Origin: Nostoc sp. NMS9
Lineage (GTDB): Bacteria > Cyanobacteriota > Cyanobacteriia > Cyanobacteriales > Nostocaceae
Direction of reading: 5' to 3'
Length of the DNA: 64,000 nucleotides
NCBI RefSeq assembly: GCF_017114995.1
Contig: NZ_JABXKL010000013.1
Span: forward strand, 1 to 64,000
Each line of letters starts with the position of its first letter. Position 1 is the first letter of the stretch. The position numbers were made by a program, and so were the translations under genes. This document shows, in pieces, positions 9,746 to 19,322 of the stretch. The notes under the pieces were generated by a model. That model ran no database searches and had not been told where the DNA came from. It saw nothing but the letters and a program-made list of their open reading frames with translations.

Positions 9746-10123
9746 TTAGCAGTACTGCGATACATCTTCGCCACACTCGTCGGCTAGATAGCACAACGCT
9801 CGGAAACGTAAACCAACCACTTCTTCATATAAGGGGTTGAGCTTGCACATGGGTGGGATGTGAAACAAGGTCTTCCCAAATAATTTGACATCGCGCTCAA
9901 AGGGGCACTGAGATGGAATCAGTTTGCACAAGCGGTGAGCTAGTTGGCGATCGCGGACTTTAATGTTTTCTACTCGCTGCCGTAAGGGTTGGAGAATACC
10001 CCAGTAAGGCTTGGAAGGAGAATGGTTAAGCTGGGTTGCTTTATGGTCAGTAGTCTCTGCTTGATTGATTGATACCCAGCTTGCCAGAAAAATCTTTTTT
10101 GTGGTATTGTCGAATACCTTCAT
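9746..10123 (-). CDS. Mo-dependent nitrogenase C-terminal family protein
   Basis: The 125-residue protein matches the small cyanobacterial family named Mo-dependent nitrogenase C-terminal domain. The diagnostic block is RLAHRLCKLIPSQCPFERDVK followed by HIPPMCKLNPLYEEVVGLRFRALCYLADE. It has conserved cysteines (CKLIPSQC, MCKLNP, LCYL, DECG), which might bind metal, but this is inference. The name comes from occasional fusion to nitrogenase-related proteins; it is not a nitrogenase subunit and no nif gene is nearby. Confidence 0.8.
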   Translation of the reverse strand: MKVFDNTTKKIFLASWVSINQAETTDHKATQLNHSPSKPYWGILQPLRQRVENIKVRDRQLAHRLCKLIPSQCPFERDVKLFGKTLFHIPPMCKLNPLYEEVVGLRFRALCYLADECGEDVSQYC

Positions 10124-10829
10124 GGTTAACCCTCTGTGTTATTGAGGCTATTCACCTTTTTGATGAATATATACAACGTGGCAACGAACTTTCCCGGAAA
10201 AATCGCGTCCTGACTGCGATATAATGTAATACCTGATTAGCCACTTAAGTCAGAACCTAATTTATTACTACGTCAAGTTAATCGCAAATTTCTGGGGATC
10301 GGTAGTGTAATATTACGATCTTGTTCATAACTTGACACAGTTTAAATTTTAATAAAGACATCCATCATTGGATAGGTTTTAGTGTAACATTTACAGAACT
10401 TAATATAAGGTCTTTTTGAAAGAATTTTTGCTAAGTATAAACATCAGTAATATCCTAGAAGGCATTTCTCCTCTCCGTGTTCCCACTTTCTCACGTAAGT
10501 GTGTCTTGTTCATCGCTGGCTGAATACCGTAGAAGTAGTGATTTTTAATCGAGTAGAATCGATTGCATTTCACAAAACTTAGGTTGCAGTGACGATTACT
10601 TACTCAAAATTGGACTCAGTAATTTATAAAGAACTACTTAAAAAATTTATTTTTTAAGTAATTTATCTTATGAATAAATATTAAACGTATAAAAAAATGA
10701 TTTTAGTTTTTTAAGCTAATTCGGTTTAAGCACTGTTGTAATCGGCAGCTTCATTGTGTCACAAATATTTTAGGCAATTAATCATTAGGTTGCTTTCAAC
10801 ATAAACTGAGTATTAAAGACGACTAAAGT
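10124..10829. other. Long AT-rich intergenic region
   Basis: The 706-base gap separates divergent genes. It holds no reading frame, tRNA or clear hairpin that I can support. It includes AT runs near 10630-10700 and probably the promoters of both neighbours. Confidence 0.45.
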
Positions 10830-11651
10830 ATGAAAATAGGCGATCATATTTACTTTAATTATGGTGGTTACAGCCATCATGGTATCGACTGTGGTGATGG
10901 TACAGTCATCCACTACACAAAAAATCAGGGAAATATTTCTCGTGTTTCTTGGGATTTATTTGCATCTGGAAAAATAGTATTTGTGAGAGAGTATGGTAAT
11001 TGTGACTTACCTGATGTTGTAATTCAACGTGCCGAAAGCCGATTGGGAGAAAATATTTATGACCTGTTTGGTAATAATTGTGAACACTTCGCTACATGGT
11101 GTAAGACAGGTATACATGCAAGCGAACAAGTAAAAAATGCTGGAGCAGTTACAGGAGGAGCATCTGTAAGTGGAGCCGCAGTTGCAGGTAGTATTGGTGT
11201 TGTCAGTGCTGCCGGAGCCGCAGCTGGACTAAGTGGAGCCGGGATTATGTCAGGTCTAGCTACAGTTGGTGGAGTTGTTGGTGGGGGAGCTGTTGCGGGC
11301 ATTGGCGCACTTGGTATGGCTCCTGCTGCTATAACAACCCTGGCAATGAATAGTGTTTTAGAAGATAACGAAAATCTCACTAGCGAGGAGCGAGAAGCTC
11401 GTGCTGTTGGCAGAACGATGACGACTGTTGGGGCTGCTGCTGGTACTGTAGGAGCCGTTGGTGCTGTTGCAGCTGCTGGAAGCGTTGCTGGTCTCGGTGC
11501 TGCTGGAATCACTTCAGGGTTAGCCGCTGTTGGAGCGACAGTTGGCGGTGGTATGGCAGCAGGTGTAGCTATCACAGTTGCAGCACCAGCAGTTGCAGCC
11601 GCAGCAGTTGGTTATAGTGCTTACTGTTTCTGGAAATGGATATCAGAATAA
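10830..11651 (+). CDS. LRAT-fold (NlpC/P60-like) protein with duplicated Gly/Ala-rich hydrophobic tail
   Basis: Residues 1-100 form an LRAT/NC domain: the start MKIGDHIYF, His17 in SHHGID, His28 in VIHYT and the catalytic Cys84 in the family motif NNCEHFA. This family transfers acyl groups or cleaves amides and phospholipids through a Cys-His thioester. From about 105 on, the protein is almost only Gly, Ala, Val, Ser and Thr. This part has two related halves, one with AGLSGAGIMSGLATVGGVVGGG and one with AGLGAAGITSGLAAVGATVGGG, separated by a polar linker EDNENLTSEEREAR. The tail ends with YSAYCFWKWISE. The hydrophobic halves may insert in membranes. No signal peptide is present. The start is ATG with weak ribosome binding site. 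Function is unknown. Confidence 0.85.
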   Translation: MKIGDHIYFNYGGYSHHGIDCGDGTVIHYTKNQGNISRVSWDLFASGKIVFVREYGNCDLPDVVIQRAESRLGENIYDLFGNNCEHFATWCKTGIHASEQVKNAGAVTGGASVSGAAVAGSIGVVSAAGAAAGLSGAGIMSGLATVGGVVGGGAVAGIGALGMAPAAITTLAMNSVLEDNENLTSEEREARAVGRTMTTVGAAAGTVGAVGAVAAAGSVAGLGAAGITSGLAAVGATVGGGMAAGVAITVAAPAVAAAAVGYSAYCFWKWISE

Positions 11652-11738
11652 TAAATCAGCAATTTAGAGACAGTTGGTTATACCCACCACTACTCAACCT
11701 CTATCAAGGTAAATGATTTTTCTCTAACTCTCATGCCA

Positions 11739-11779
11739 AAGCGCAAAGACGTTCAGAAAAACTCTGCGTCTTTGCGCTT
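11739..11779. terminator. Strong hairpin between convergent LRAT and rnj genes
   Basis: AAGCGCAAAGACG at 11739-11751 pairs perfectly with CGTCTTTGCGCTT at 11767-11779, with a 15-base loop. It sits between two converging genes, so it can end transcription from either side. The sequence resembles a dispersed Nostoc repeat. Confidence 0.7.
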
Positions 11780-11806
11780 GTGGGTGAGATTTTTACCTTA
11801 AATTCT

Positions 11807-13579
11807 CTATGATGCTACCTGAGCAGCAGTCCGAGTGCGCCGTCTTCTGCCATCAGCAACTTTTACAGGTGGCTCATCAGGGATTTGCATCAACAAAGTC
11901 ACAGATGGCTGACATTGTAATTCCCGACGGATGGAACGTTGCAATTCTCGTTCTAAAGTACCTTGCAATCCACCCCAGTCTATATCTGCTGCTTCACCTT
12001 CGCTAGGAGCAAATTCTGTCCAGCGCACAGAGAGGATTTCTTCAATGCGTTGTTTTACCCAGGTTTGTAAAAGCGATCGCTCTACACTTGTTACTACACC
12101 CCGAAGGTGAGTTTCTGGTTTTGCCAACAGTTTACCATTCCAATCAATGGCAGCTGCGATCGTGATAATACCTTCTGAAGCCATGCGTTGCCGTTCTTGC
12201 AGCACTTTGGCGCTTACCATACCCGAACTAGTAGTATCTACCAATTCAATACCAGATGGCACTTTACCAGCTACGCGAATGGCATCTTCTGTCAGTTCGA
12301 CAATATCACCATTCTGAATGATAATCATGTTTTCTGCGGGAATGCCCATACTCTGAGCCGTTTCTGCGTGCTTCACTAGCATCCGATGTTCGCCGTGAAA
12401 TGGCACAAAGAATTTGGGTCGAGTTAAGGCAATCATCAGTTTTTGTTCTTCCTGACAGCCGTGACCGGAGACGTGAATCCCTTTATCCCGTCCATAGACC
12501 ACTTTTGCACCCTGAATCATTAATTTATCAATGGTGTTGACTACAGCGATCGTATTTCCGGGAATTGGGTTAGCAGAGAATACTACCGTATCTCCTTCGC
12601 GGATTTTAATGTGAGGATGTTCTTTGTTGGCAATGCGGGTCATGGCTGCCATTAATTCACCCTGAGAACCTGTAGTTAAAATCAGTACTCTTTCATCGGG
12701 TAGATTGCGGACGGCGTGCAATGGTTGCAGCAGATTATCTTCACACTTGATGTAACCTAAATTGCGGGCATGAGCAATCAAGTTCAGCATAGAACGCCCG
12801 ACAACTGTCACTACACGGTTCTGCTTCTTGGCGATATCCAAAATCATGTTGATGCGATGGACACTAGAAGCAAAGGTTGTGACAAATAATCGTCCAGGTG
12901 CTTGACTAAATACTCTCTCCAGATTGGGATAAACTGAACGTTCTGAAGGCGTAAATCCTGGTACTTCGGAGTTAGTAGAATCACTTAGCAAACAAAGAAC
13001 ACCTTTTTCACCATGTTCTGCTAGGCGTTGCAAATCAAACTTTTCACCATCTACTGGGGTATGGTCAATTTTAAAATCCCCTGTGTGAATAACTACACCC
13101 AGGGGAGTATGAATGGCAACAGTGAAACTATCAGCGATGGAGTGGGTATTACGGATATATTCGACTAAAAAGTTTTTGCCAATCCGCACTACATCACGTG
13201 GTAGAACTGTTCTAATTTCTGTGCGATCGCGGACTCCTGCTTCTTCTAATTTACCCTCTAGCATTGCCATTGCTAGTCTGGGCCCATAAATCACCGGGAT
13301 ATCAAATTGCTTGAGATGGAAGGCAATCCCGCCAATATGGTCTTCATGACCATGAGTAACGATCATCCCTTTAATTTTGTGGCGATTTTCCCGCAGATAG
13401 GTCGTATCTGGTAAAACAATATTGACACCATGCATCGCCTCTGTGGGAAAAGCCAATCCTGCATCTAACAGGATAATTTCATCGTCATATTCAAAAAGAC
13501 AGGTATTTTTACCAATTTCATGCAAACCGCCCAAAGGAATAATTTTCAAGGCGGAATTATTAGCTTCGTTTTTAGCCAT
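11807..13579 (-). CDS. rnj: Ribonuclease J
   Basis: The 590-residue protein is a metallo-beta-lactamase/beta-CASP nuclease with endo- and 5'-3' exoribonuclease activity in mRNA decay and rRNA processing. The zinc-binding signature THGHEDH is at residues 75-81, followed by further motifs HTGDFKID and VSGHGCQEEQ. The GEHRML motif of the beta-CASP part and the C-terminal dimer domain are present, and the tail is basic (RRRRTRT). It is the last of a gene row asd-dapA-rnj in the same direction, an arrangement seen across cyanobacteria. The start is supported by AAGGAGAAA eight bases before the ATG. Confidence 0.96.
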   Translation of the reverse strand: MAKNEANNSALKIIPLGGLHEIGKNTCLFEYDDEIILLDAGLAFPTEAMHGVNIVLPDTTYLRENRHKIKGMIVTHGHEDHIGGIAFHLKQFDIPVIYGPRLAMAMLEGKLEEAGVRDRTEIRTVLPRDVVRIGKNFLVEYIRNTHSIADSFTVAIHTPLGVVIHTGDFKIDHTPVDGEKFDLQRLAEHGEKGVLCLLSDSTNSEVPGFTPSERSVYPNLERVFSQAPGRLFVTTFASSVHRINMILDIAKKQNRVVTVVGRSMLNLIAHARNLGYIKCEDNLLQPLHAVRNLPDERVLILTTGSQGELMAAMTRIANKEHPHIKIREGDTVVFSANPIPGNTIAVVNTIDKLMIQGAKVVYGRDKGIHVSGHGCQEEQKLMIALTRPKFFVPFHGEHRMLVKHAETAQSMGIPAENMIIIQNGDIVELTEDAIRVAGKVPSGIELVDTTSSGMVSAKVLQERQRMASEGIITIAAAIDWNGKLLAKPETHLRGVVTSVERSLLQTWVKQRIEEILSVRWTEFAPSEGEAADIDWGGLQGTLERELQRSIRRELQCQPSVTLLMQIPDEPPVKVADGRRRRTRTAAQVAS

Positions 13580-13859
13580 TTTCTCCTTAGATTGTTACTT
13601 GTGGTTAATTAAGTTGATAGTTAACGAACTTGTATTTAAGACAACATCATCTGCCTCTTAAGTCAGTCCCAAAGCAATCAAGTTTTAATTGAAGATTTCA
13701 ATTTTTTATTCAATAAAATCAACTGTAAAACTCAAGGATTCATAGTATATCTATCAGTCCTAGCACAGGTTTTTAAATTGCAACTTATGAACAATTATGA
13801 TCTTTGTTTATATGTATCTTTGGCAAGGAGGATACTACCAGCATTTCAATAGCTGGTGG

Positions 13860-14744
13860 CTAGATTAAACTAAGTTCTTTCAGAACCGCTTCTAACTTTT
13901 GACTGACTTCTAAATCAGCTTCACATAGCGGCGGACGAGTTGAACCAACCTCCCAACCTTGAAGTTTCAGTGCTTTTTTCACTGGAATGGGATTTGAAGT
14001 GAGAAATAGAGCTTTAAACAACGGGAAAAGTTGGAGATGAATGTCGCTTGCTACCTCAATTTTTCCTGCACTAAAAGCTTGAATCATCTGCTGTAGTTGG
14101 TTTCCTACCAGATGAGAAGCTACACTTACCACACCCTTTGCCCCGATCGCTAACAAGGGCAAAGTCATGTAATCATCACCAGAATAGATGTGGAATTCTT
14201 TTGGTGTCAAGCGACGAATTTCGCTTGCCTGATCTATATTACCAGTAGATTCTTTAATCCCGACAATATTGCTAACCTCAGCTAACCGGGCAACTGTTTC
14301 TGGCTGAAGGTTTTGTCCGGTACGACCGGGGACATTATATAACAACAACGGTAAGTCGGGACAGGCTTGTGCTATCGCCTTAAAGTGCGCTTCCAATCCC
14401 GCTTGTGGCGGTTTGTTGTAATAAGGAACAACTTGTAAGGAACCATGTACTCCTATCTTAGACGCTTTTTGGGTGGCTGCGATCGCTTCTTTGGTGGAAT
14501 TTGATCCACAACCTGCAATTACCTTGGCTTTTCCAGTTACAGACTGCAATACCTCGACAAACAACTGGTATTCCTCATCCCAACTTAGTGTCGGGGATTC
14601 TCCTGTTGTGCCGCACATCACCAATGTATCTGTACCGTTGTTAGCTAGATGCGCCGCCAGTTCTGCCGCTACATCATAGTTGACACTACCATCTGCTTTA
14701 AATGGTGTAATCATAGCGGTTAAAACATTGCCAAAATCTCCCAC
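13860..14744 (-). CDS. dapA: 4-hydroxy-tetrahydrodipicolinate synthase
   Basis: The 294-residue TIM-barrel enzyme condenses pyruvate with aspartate semialdehyde in lysine and cell-wall diaminopimelate synthesis. The signatures are [17 protein letters not shown] with the catalytic tyrosine, and GIKESTGN with the Schiff-base lysine. The length is standard. It lies downstream of asd, whose product it uses, so the two are probably co-transcribed across a 148-base gap filled with heptamer repeats. Confidence 0.96.
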   Translation of the reverse strand: MGDFGNVLTAMITPFKADGSVNYDVAAELAAHLANNGTDTLVMCGTTGESPTLSWDEEYQLFVEVLQSVTGKAKVIAGCGSNSTKEAIAATQKASKIGVHGSLQVVPYYNKPPQAGLEAHFKAIAQACPDLPLLLYNVPGRTGQNLQPETVARLAEVSNIVGIKESTGNIDQASEIRRLTPKEFHIYSGDDYMTLPLLAIGAKGVVSVASHLVGNQLQQMIQAFSAGKIEVASDIHLQLFPLFKALFLTSNPIPVKKALKLQGWEVGSTRPPLCEADLEVSQKLEAVLKELSLI

Positions 14745-14834
14745 CCTTTTTTCACTCCTGATTACCCATGTTTTTGTATCTTGGTGGTTCTCTATTGTAA
14801 TAACCTATTTGCAAATTGCTTTCAAGTGTCATTT

Positions 14835-14912
14835 TTACTTTGTCATTAGTCATTTGTCCTTTGTCACTTTACCAATGGCCAATGACCAATGATTAATGAC
14901 TAATAGCTAATG
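14835..14912. repeat. Heptamer-like repeat (TCATTAG/CCAATGA) between dapA and asd
   Basis: The run alternates TCATTAGTCATTTGTC and CCAATGGCCAATGACCAATGA, so the two halves are partly complementary. It belongs to the short tandem repeat family also seen at 20.7, 24.5 and 29.7 kb. Part of it overlaps the end of asd, where it encodes the last residues. Confidence 0.6.
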
Positions 14913-15930
14913 GTTTGAATAGATTTTTCTCTACCAACAACTCAGCGATTTGTACTGCATTCAATGCTGCGCCTTTGCGAATTTGGTCGCCACACAACCA
15001 TAATTCCAACCCACAAGGATGAGAAATATCCTGACGAATTCTTCCCACTAGAACTTCATCTTGACCTGTTGCTTCAATGGGCATCGGAAAATGATTAGTT
15101 CCCCAATCTTCGACCAATTTTACTCCAGGTGAGGAATTTAAAATTTCTCTGGCTTCCTTCGCACTAAAGGGAGTCTCAAATTCTAAATTAATGGCTTCTG
15201 AGTGAGCGCGGAGTACGGGAACCCGTATACAGGTTGCAGTGATTCTGATTTGCTGCGTGCCAAATATTTTTCGGGTTTCATTGACCATTTTCATTTCTTC
15301 CTCACAATAACCCAAATCGTTTAATGGGGAGTTATGCGGGAATAAATTAAATGCCAATGGGTAAGGCAATATTTCGGCAATCGGTGGCTGTCCTTGTAGT
15401 ATAGCGCTTGTTTGGGTTTTGACTTCTGCCATTGCCCTAGCCCCAGCACCACTAGCAGATTGGTAGGTTGCAGCGACGATGCGTTGCACTGGTTTAACTT
15501 TATGCAATGGCCAGACTGCCACAGCCATTAAAATCGTTGTGCAGTTGGGGTTAGCAATAATGCCTTGGTGATTCGCTGCGGCTTGGGGATTCACCTCTGG
15601 AACTACTAAGGGAACTTCTGGGTTCATCCGAAAGGCACTGGAGTTATCAATTACCACTGCACCCTTTTCGACAGCAACTGCTGCCCAAGTTTTGGATGTG
15701 GAACCACCTGCACTAGCTAGTACTATATCGACATTTTCAAAAGTGCGATCGCGAACTTGCTCTATTGGTATATTTTCACCTTTAAACCGCAGCGATCGCC
15801 CGACACTCCGCTCTGATGCCAATAACTTCAAGTCAGCAACCGGAAAATCACGACTTTCTAATAATTCCAGCAACTCTGTGCCAACTGCACCAGTCGCTCC
15901 CAAAATAGCTAAACGGTAGGATTTCGACAA
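14893..15930 (-). CDS. asd: Aspartate-semialdehyde dehydrogenase
   Basis: The enzyme reduces aspartyl phosphate with NADPH, giving the branch-point aldehyde for lysine, threonine and methionine. The N-terminal LAILGATGAVG binds NADPH and the nucleophilic cysteine is in NPNCTTI. I chose the TTG at 15930: it is preceded by AAAGGAGGAAGGAAGT, an excellent ribosome binding site with 8-base spacing, and family members start just there (SKSYRLAILGATG). The longer frame from 15963 would put that site inside the coding sequence. Length is 345 residues. It is the first gene of asd-dapA-rnj. Confidence 0.95.
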   Translation of the reverse strand: MSKSYRLAILGATGAVGTELLELLESRDFPVADLKLLASERSVGRSLRFKGENIPIEQVRDRTFENVDIVLASAGGSTSKTWAAVAVEKGAVVIDNSSAFRMNPEVPLVVPEVNPQAAANHQGIIANPNCTTILMAVAVWPLHKVKPVQRIVAATYQSASGAGARAMAEVKTQTSAILQGQPPIAEILPYPLAFNLFPHNSPLNDLGYCEEEMKMVNETRKIFGTQQIRITATCIRVPVLRAHSEAINLEFETPFSAKEAREILNSSPGVKLVEDWGTNHFPMPIEATGQDEVLVGRIRQDISHPCGLELWLCGDQIRKGAALNAVQIAELLVEKNLFKPLAISH

Positions 15931-16817
15931 ACTTCCTTCCTCCTTTAAGAGACTTATCTGCAATTTCTTGGAACAATTGAGAATTTACTTATCTTATATA
16001 TAAATAGCGATTGCAGTCTGGGAATACATTTTTAATACGTTTAGATTTTTCTCTAATTTAGTCTATCTTTATATATCTAAATTTATTTTTTTTGGTTTTT
16101 TAATAAGTTAAGTAATGTTGCCTTTTAAAACAATGTTGATTTAATTTTTTCATTTTAATTTAACTATATATTATACAACAAACCGCCATTTAGCAGAAAA
16201 ATGGAGATATCTGCACTTAGGCGTTTAACAGGCATCCTACCTGTAAAGAAACAAATGTATTGGCTGCAAAGTTCTTACCAAGATGAATATACTAAGATCG
16301 AAATGTATAAAGCTAGCACAATGTAAAACTGAGCTACGTGGTTAGGTAACAGATGCGCTCTTGTACCACACACAACTTAATAATAGCTAGATAATAGCTA
16401 GACTCAATACTATAACTTTAACCTGGGCGTACTAACCACTCTTTGAGAACAAGGATATCACGGCGTTAGCCCACTGAATAATTAATTCCTAAGTTTTAGA
16501 GTGAGAGGGGAGTAGGGAGTGGGGAGTGGAGGAATAATGAGGGAGCAGGGAAAGCAAGGTAAAGATGGAGAATAACCAATGCCCAATGCCCAATGCCCCA
16601 TTAACCAAATTGTTATGAAGGTAAAATGTCAAGTCCTTGGTCATTGGCAGTAAACTGGATCTTTGCCCCAGGACAAACATCCATCGTTGGATGTCACAAG
16701 ACCTTTTGGCAAATTCCCATTGCCCCTAAGAGACATCAAGCCATAAACGCAAACAATTATTTTATTGCGTCTTGTGTGTACTCGGAGTATAAAATACCAG
16801 AAAACTAGAGACGAAGC
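15931..16817. other. Intergenic region upstream of asd and tig
   Basis: The 887-base gap separates divergent asd and tig. It is AT-rich near 16070-16180 and contains a CCAATGC heptamer run at 16576-16599 and a GGGAGTAGGGAGTGGGGAG run near 16507-16530. Small open frames here are built on those repeats and I do not call them genes. Promoters for both sides must lie here. Confidence 0.5.
16576..16599. repeat. CCCAATG heptamer repeat
   Basis: About three and a half tandem units of CCCAATG. The same unit recurs at 18377-18402, upstream of clpP, so both parts of the tig-clp region carry it. Confidence 0.75.
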
Positions 16818-18251
16818 ATGAAAGTCACCCAGGAAAAACTTCCCGCCAGCCAAATTGGCCTGGAAATAGAGATTACGTCGGAAATTACCAAGCAAACTTA
16901 CGAACAGGTCATTAAAAACTTAGCGAGTACTGCCAATATTCCTGGGTTTCGTAAAGGCAAGGTGCCTAGACCGATATTACTACAACGGCTGGGTACAACT
17001 CGAATCAAGGCAGCGGCGCTGGAAGAACTAATTCAAGATGGCATTGAGCAAGCAGTCAAACAAGAAGCCATTCCAGCAATCGGTCAGCCGCAATTGCGCT
17101 CCTCTTTTGAGGATTTGATTAATAATTATGAACCGGGAAAACCCCTGACAATTTCGGCTGCTGTCGATGTAGAACCAGAAGTGAATCTAGTGCAGTACAC
17201 TGATTTACAAGCCAAGGCTGAAGAAGTCAAGTTCGATCCAGAGCGAGTGGAGAATACGCTGGATAAGGAACGTCAAGAATTGGCGACATTGATTCCTGTG
17301 GAAGGGCGTGCGGCCCAAATCGGCGATATTGCCGTAGTCGATTTTAAAGGTTCATTCGCCAGAGTTGAGGGCGAGGACGAAACAGCTGAATTAGAACCGA
17401 TTCCCGGAGCCGAAGCAACTGATTTTCAAGTTGAATTGCAGGAAGATAAGTTTATTCCAGGCTTTATTTCGGGAATAGTGGGGATGAATCCTGAAGAAAC
17501 CAAAGAAATTGCGGCACAGTTCCCAGATCCGTATGCTAATGAAGAATTAGCTGGAAAAGCGGCAACTTTCACCGTGACGCTCAAAGAAATCAAAGAAAAG
17601 GAACTACCAGAAGTAAATGATGATTTAGCCCAGGAAATCAGCGATTTTGAAACCTTAGAGGAGTTACGTGCTTCTTTGGTAGAGCGATATCAAAAAGAGG
17701 CAGACGACAAAACAAAAACCAATAAGCAGGAAGCCTTGTTAACAGAACTGCTCAAGCACGTAGAAGTTGACTTACCAGCAACATTGATTGAGCAAGAAGT
17801 GGATGCGATGCTAACGCAAACAGCAATCCGGCTGTCTCAGCAGGGATTGGATGTGAGAAAGCTGTTTACTCAAGATATTATTCCGCAATTGCGGGAGCGA
17901 TCGCGTACTGAAGCAATTGAACGCATCAAACGCTCCTTATCCTTACGGGAAATCGGCAAACGCGAATCTATCGAGGTAACACCAGAAGAAATCGCAGCCA
18001 GAGTCACAGAACTTTTGGAGCAGTACTCGGAGGAACAAGACGTTGATGAAGATAAACTGCGCTCAATCGTGGAAAACGAATTGTTAACCGGAAAAATCGT
18101 CGATTGGCTCTTAGAACACTCGTCAGTTGAACTTGTACCGGAAGGTTCCTTGAGTCCTGCGGAGGAAACAGAAGACGCAGAATCAGATGTTGATGCACCT
18201 CAGACTGAGGAAGAAAACAGCGAAGCTTCCACACAAGTTACAGAAGGATAA
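16818..18251 (+). CDS. tig: Trigger factor (ribosome-associated chaperone, PPIase)
   Basis: The 477-residue protein binds nascent chains at the ribosome exit tunnel. The N-terminal domain carries the ribosome-binding signature GFRKGKVPR at about residues 43-51. The FKBP-like PPIase domain follows (IGDIAVVDFKGSF, about 165-250). The helical C-terminal chaperone domain ends in an acidic tail (AEETEDAESDVDAPQ), longer than in E. coli and usual in cyanobacteria. It lies upstream of clpP and clpX in the same direction, the common bacterial order, with a 363-base gap to clpP. Confidence 0.96.
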   Translation: MKVTQEKLPASQIGLEIEITSEITKQTYEQVIKNLASTANIPGFRKGKVPRPILLQRLGTTRIKAAALEELIQDGIEQAVKQEAIPAIGQPQLRSSFEDLINNYEPGKPLTISAAVDVEPEVNLVQYTDLQAKAEEVKFDPERVENTLDKERQELATLIPVEGRAAQIGDIAVVDFKGSFARVEGEDETAELEPIPGAEATDFQVELQEDKFIPGFISGIVGMNPEETKEIAAQFPDPYANEELAGKAATFTVTLKEIKEKELPEVNDDLAQEISDFETLEELRASLVERYQKEADDKTKTNKQEALLTELLKHVEVDLPATLIEQEVDAMLTQTAIRLSQQGLDVRKLFTQDIIPQLRERSRTEAIERIKRSLSLREIGKRESIEVTPEEIAARVTELLEQYSEEQDVDEDKLRSIVENELLTGKIVDWLLEHSSVELVPEGSLSPAEETEDAESDVDAPQTEEENSEASTQVTEG

Positions 18252-18273
18252 TAAAAAATCCCACAGTCATGAG

Positions 18274-18304
18274 TTCACCAGTTCTGAGTTAAAGTACTGG
18301 TGAA
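18274..18304 (+). terminator. Hairpin after tig
   Basis: TTCACCAGT at 18274-18282 pairs with ACTGGTGAA at 18296-18304, 23 bases after the tig stop. There is no strong T run, so termination is only likely. Confidence 0.5.
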
Positions 18305-18376
18305 ATGGGTAAGCTAAGGCAGATGAGGGAGAAATCAATTCAAAATTCAAAATTAAACAACTTCTGCCTCCTCTTT

Positions 18377-18402
18377 CCCAATGCCCAATGCCCAATGCCC
18401 CA
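18377..18402. repeat. CCCAATG heptamer repeat upstream of clpP
   Basis: Three to four units of CCCAATG in tandem, matching the run at 16576-16599. The rest of the 363-base tig-clpP gap shows no gene. Confidence 0.75.
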
Positions 18403-18614
18403 TGATTCAGAGATGAAGTCAAAATAATTAAAGAATTAATGAATTTTCGGCAAATAGTGACACCTGTTATCACTTGAGCTTGATACTGTGTTACACGAGA
18501 GGAAATTATATGAGGCATAATGGTTAACACGTAGCTTATAAAAATTCCATTCGTTGAAAAGGCAGCATCTGCTGCTGAAACATTTGTCCTAAATAATCGT
18601 CAAAGAAAGCTTGT

Positions 18615-19313
18615 ATGCTTGAATCGCAGTCGGGAAATTCCCCAATCAGCAACTTAAGTCGAATAAACATTAACTCCCAGTTAAGCGGTCCTAGCAACAT
18701 CGTGCCGATGGTGATAGAGCAGTCTGGCATGGGAGAAAGAGCTTTCGACATCTACTCCCGCCTGCTGCGAGAGCGGATTATCTTTTTAGGAACGCCAATA
18801 GACGATGCCGTAGCCAACTCAATTGTGGCTCAATTGTTATTCCTAGACGCCGAAGACTCAGAAAAAGACATCCAACTGTATGTTAATTCTCCTGGCGGCT
18901 CCGTCTACGCAGGGATGGCAATCTATGATACAATACAGCAAATTCGCCCTGATGTTGTTACCATCTGTTTTGGATTAGCCGCGAGCATGGGGGCATTTTT
19001 GTTGACAGCAGGAGCTGCCGGTAAGCGAATGTCTCTGCCCGACTCCCGGATTATGATTCACCAACCACTTGGTGGCGCTCAAGGTCAAGCCATTGACATT
19101 GAAATTCAAGCTAGAGAAATTCTTTACGTTAAGGCCAAGTTGAATCAGTTAATGGCTCACCATACTGGTCAACCCTTAGAAAGAATTGAAGCAGATACTG
19201 AGCGCGACTTTTTTATGTCGGCAGAAGAGGCAAAAAACTACGGTTTGATTGATCAGGTCATTTCCAGGCAAAATCTTCCCGTAGCAGGGGAAAACGTCAC
19301 CATTCTGAAATAA
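18615..19313 (+). CDS. clpP: ATP-dependent Clp protease proteolytic subunit
   Basis: The serine protease of the Clp complex has the triad Ser124 (GLAASMGAF), His149 (MIHQPLGG) and Asp198 (ERDFF). It forms the ring chamber fed by ClpX, whose gene begins nine bases after its stop. The N-terminus is about 30 residues longer than the E. coli mature enzyme. This extension ([12 protein letters not shown]) may be a propeptide or a start-site error; a start near [14 protein letters not shown] is the alternative. Cyanobacteria hold several clpP copies; this is the one linked to tig and clpX. Confidence 0.95.
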   Translation: MLESQSGNSPISNLSRININSQLSGPSNIVPMVIEQSGMGERAFDIYSRLLRERIIFLGTPIDDAVANSIVAQLLFLDAEDSEKDIQLYVNSPGGSVYAGMAIYDTIQQIRPDVVTICFGLAASMGAFLLTAGAAGKRMSLPDSRIMIHQPLGGAQGQAIDIEIQAREILYVKAKLNQLMAHHTGQPLERIEADTERDFFMSAEEAKNYGLIDQVISRQNLPVAGENVTILK

Positions 19314-19322
19314 GAGGCTGGT

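Noticed and set aside
9746..10123. Taking the Mo-dependent nitrogenase family name as evidence for nitrogenase
   Set aside because: It is a small family named after a fusion; there is no nitrogenase subunit motif.
11057..11575. 172-codon minus-strand frame opposite the LRAT gene
   Set aside because: It is only Pro, Ala, Thr and Ser, the antisense of a Gly/Ala-rich tail. No domain or ribosome binding site.
13837..13857. ACCAGC/GCTGGT hairpin after dapA
   Set aside because: Six base pairs with no T-run; too weak to call a terminator.
16489..16680. 63-codon minus-strand frame upstream of tig
   Set aside because: It is made of heptamer repeats and has no homologue that I recognise.
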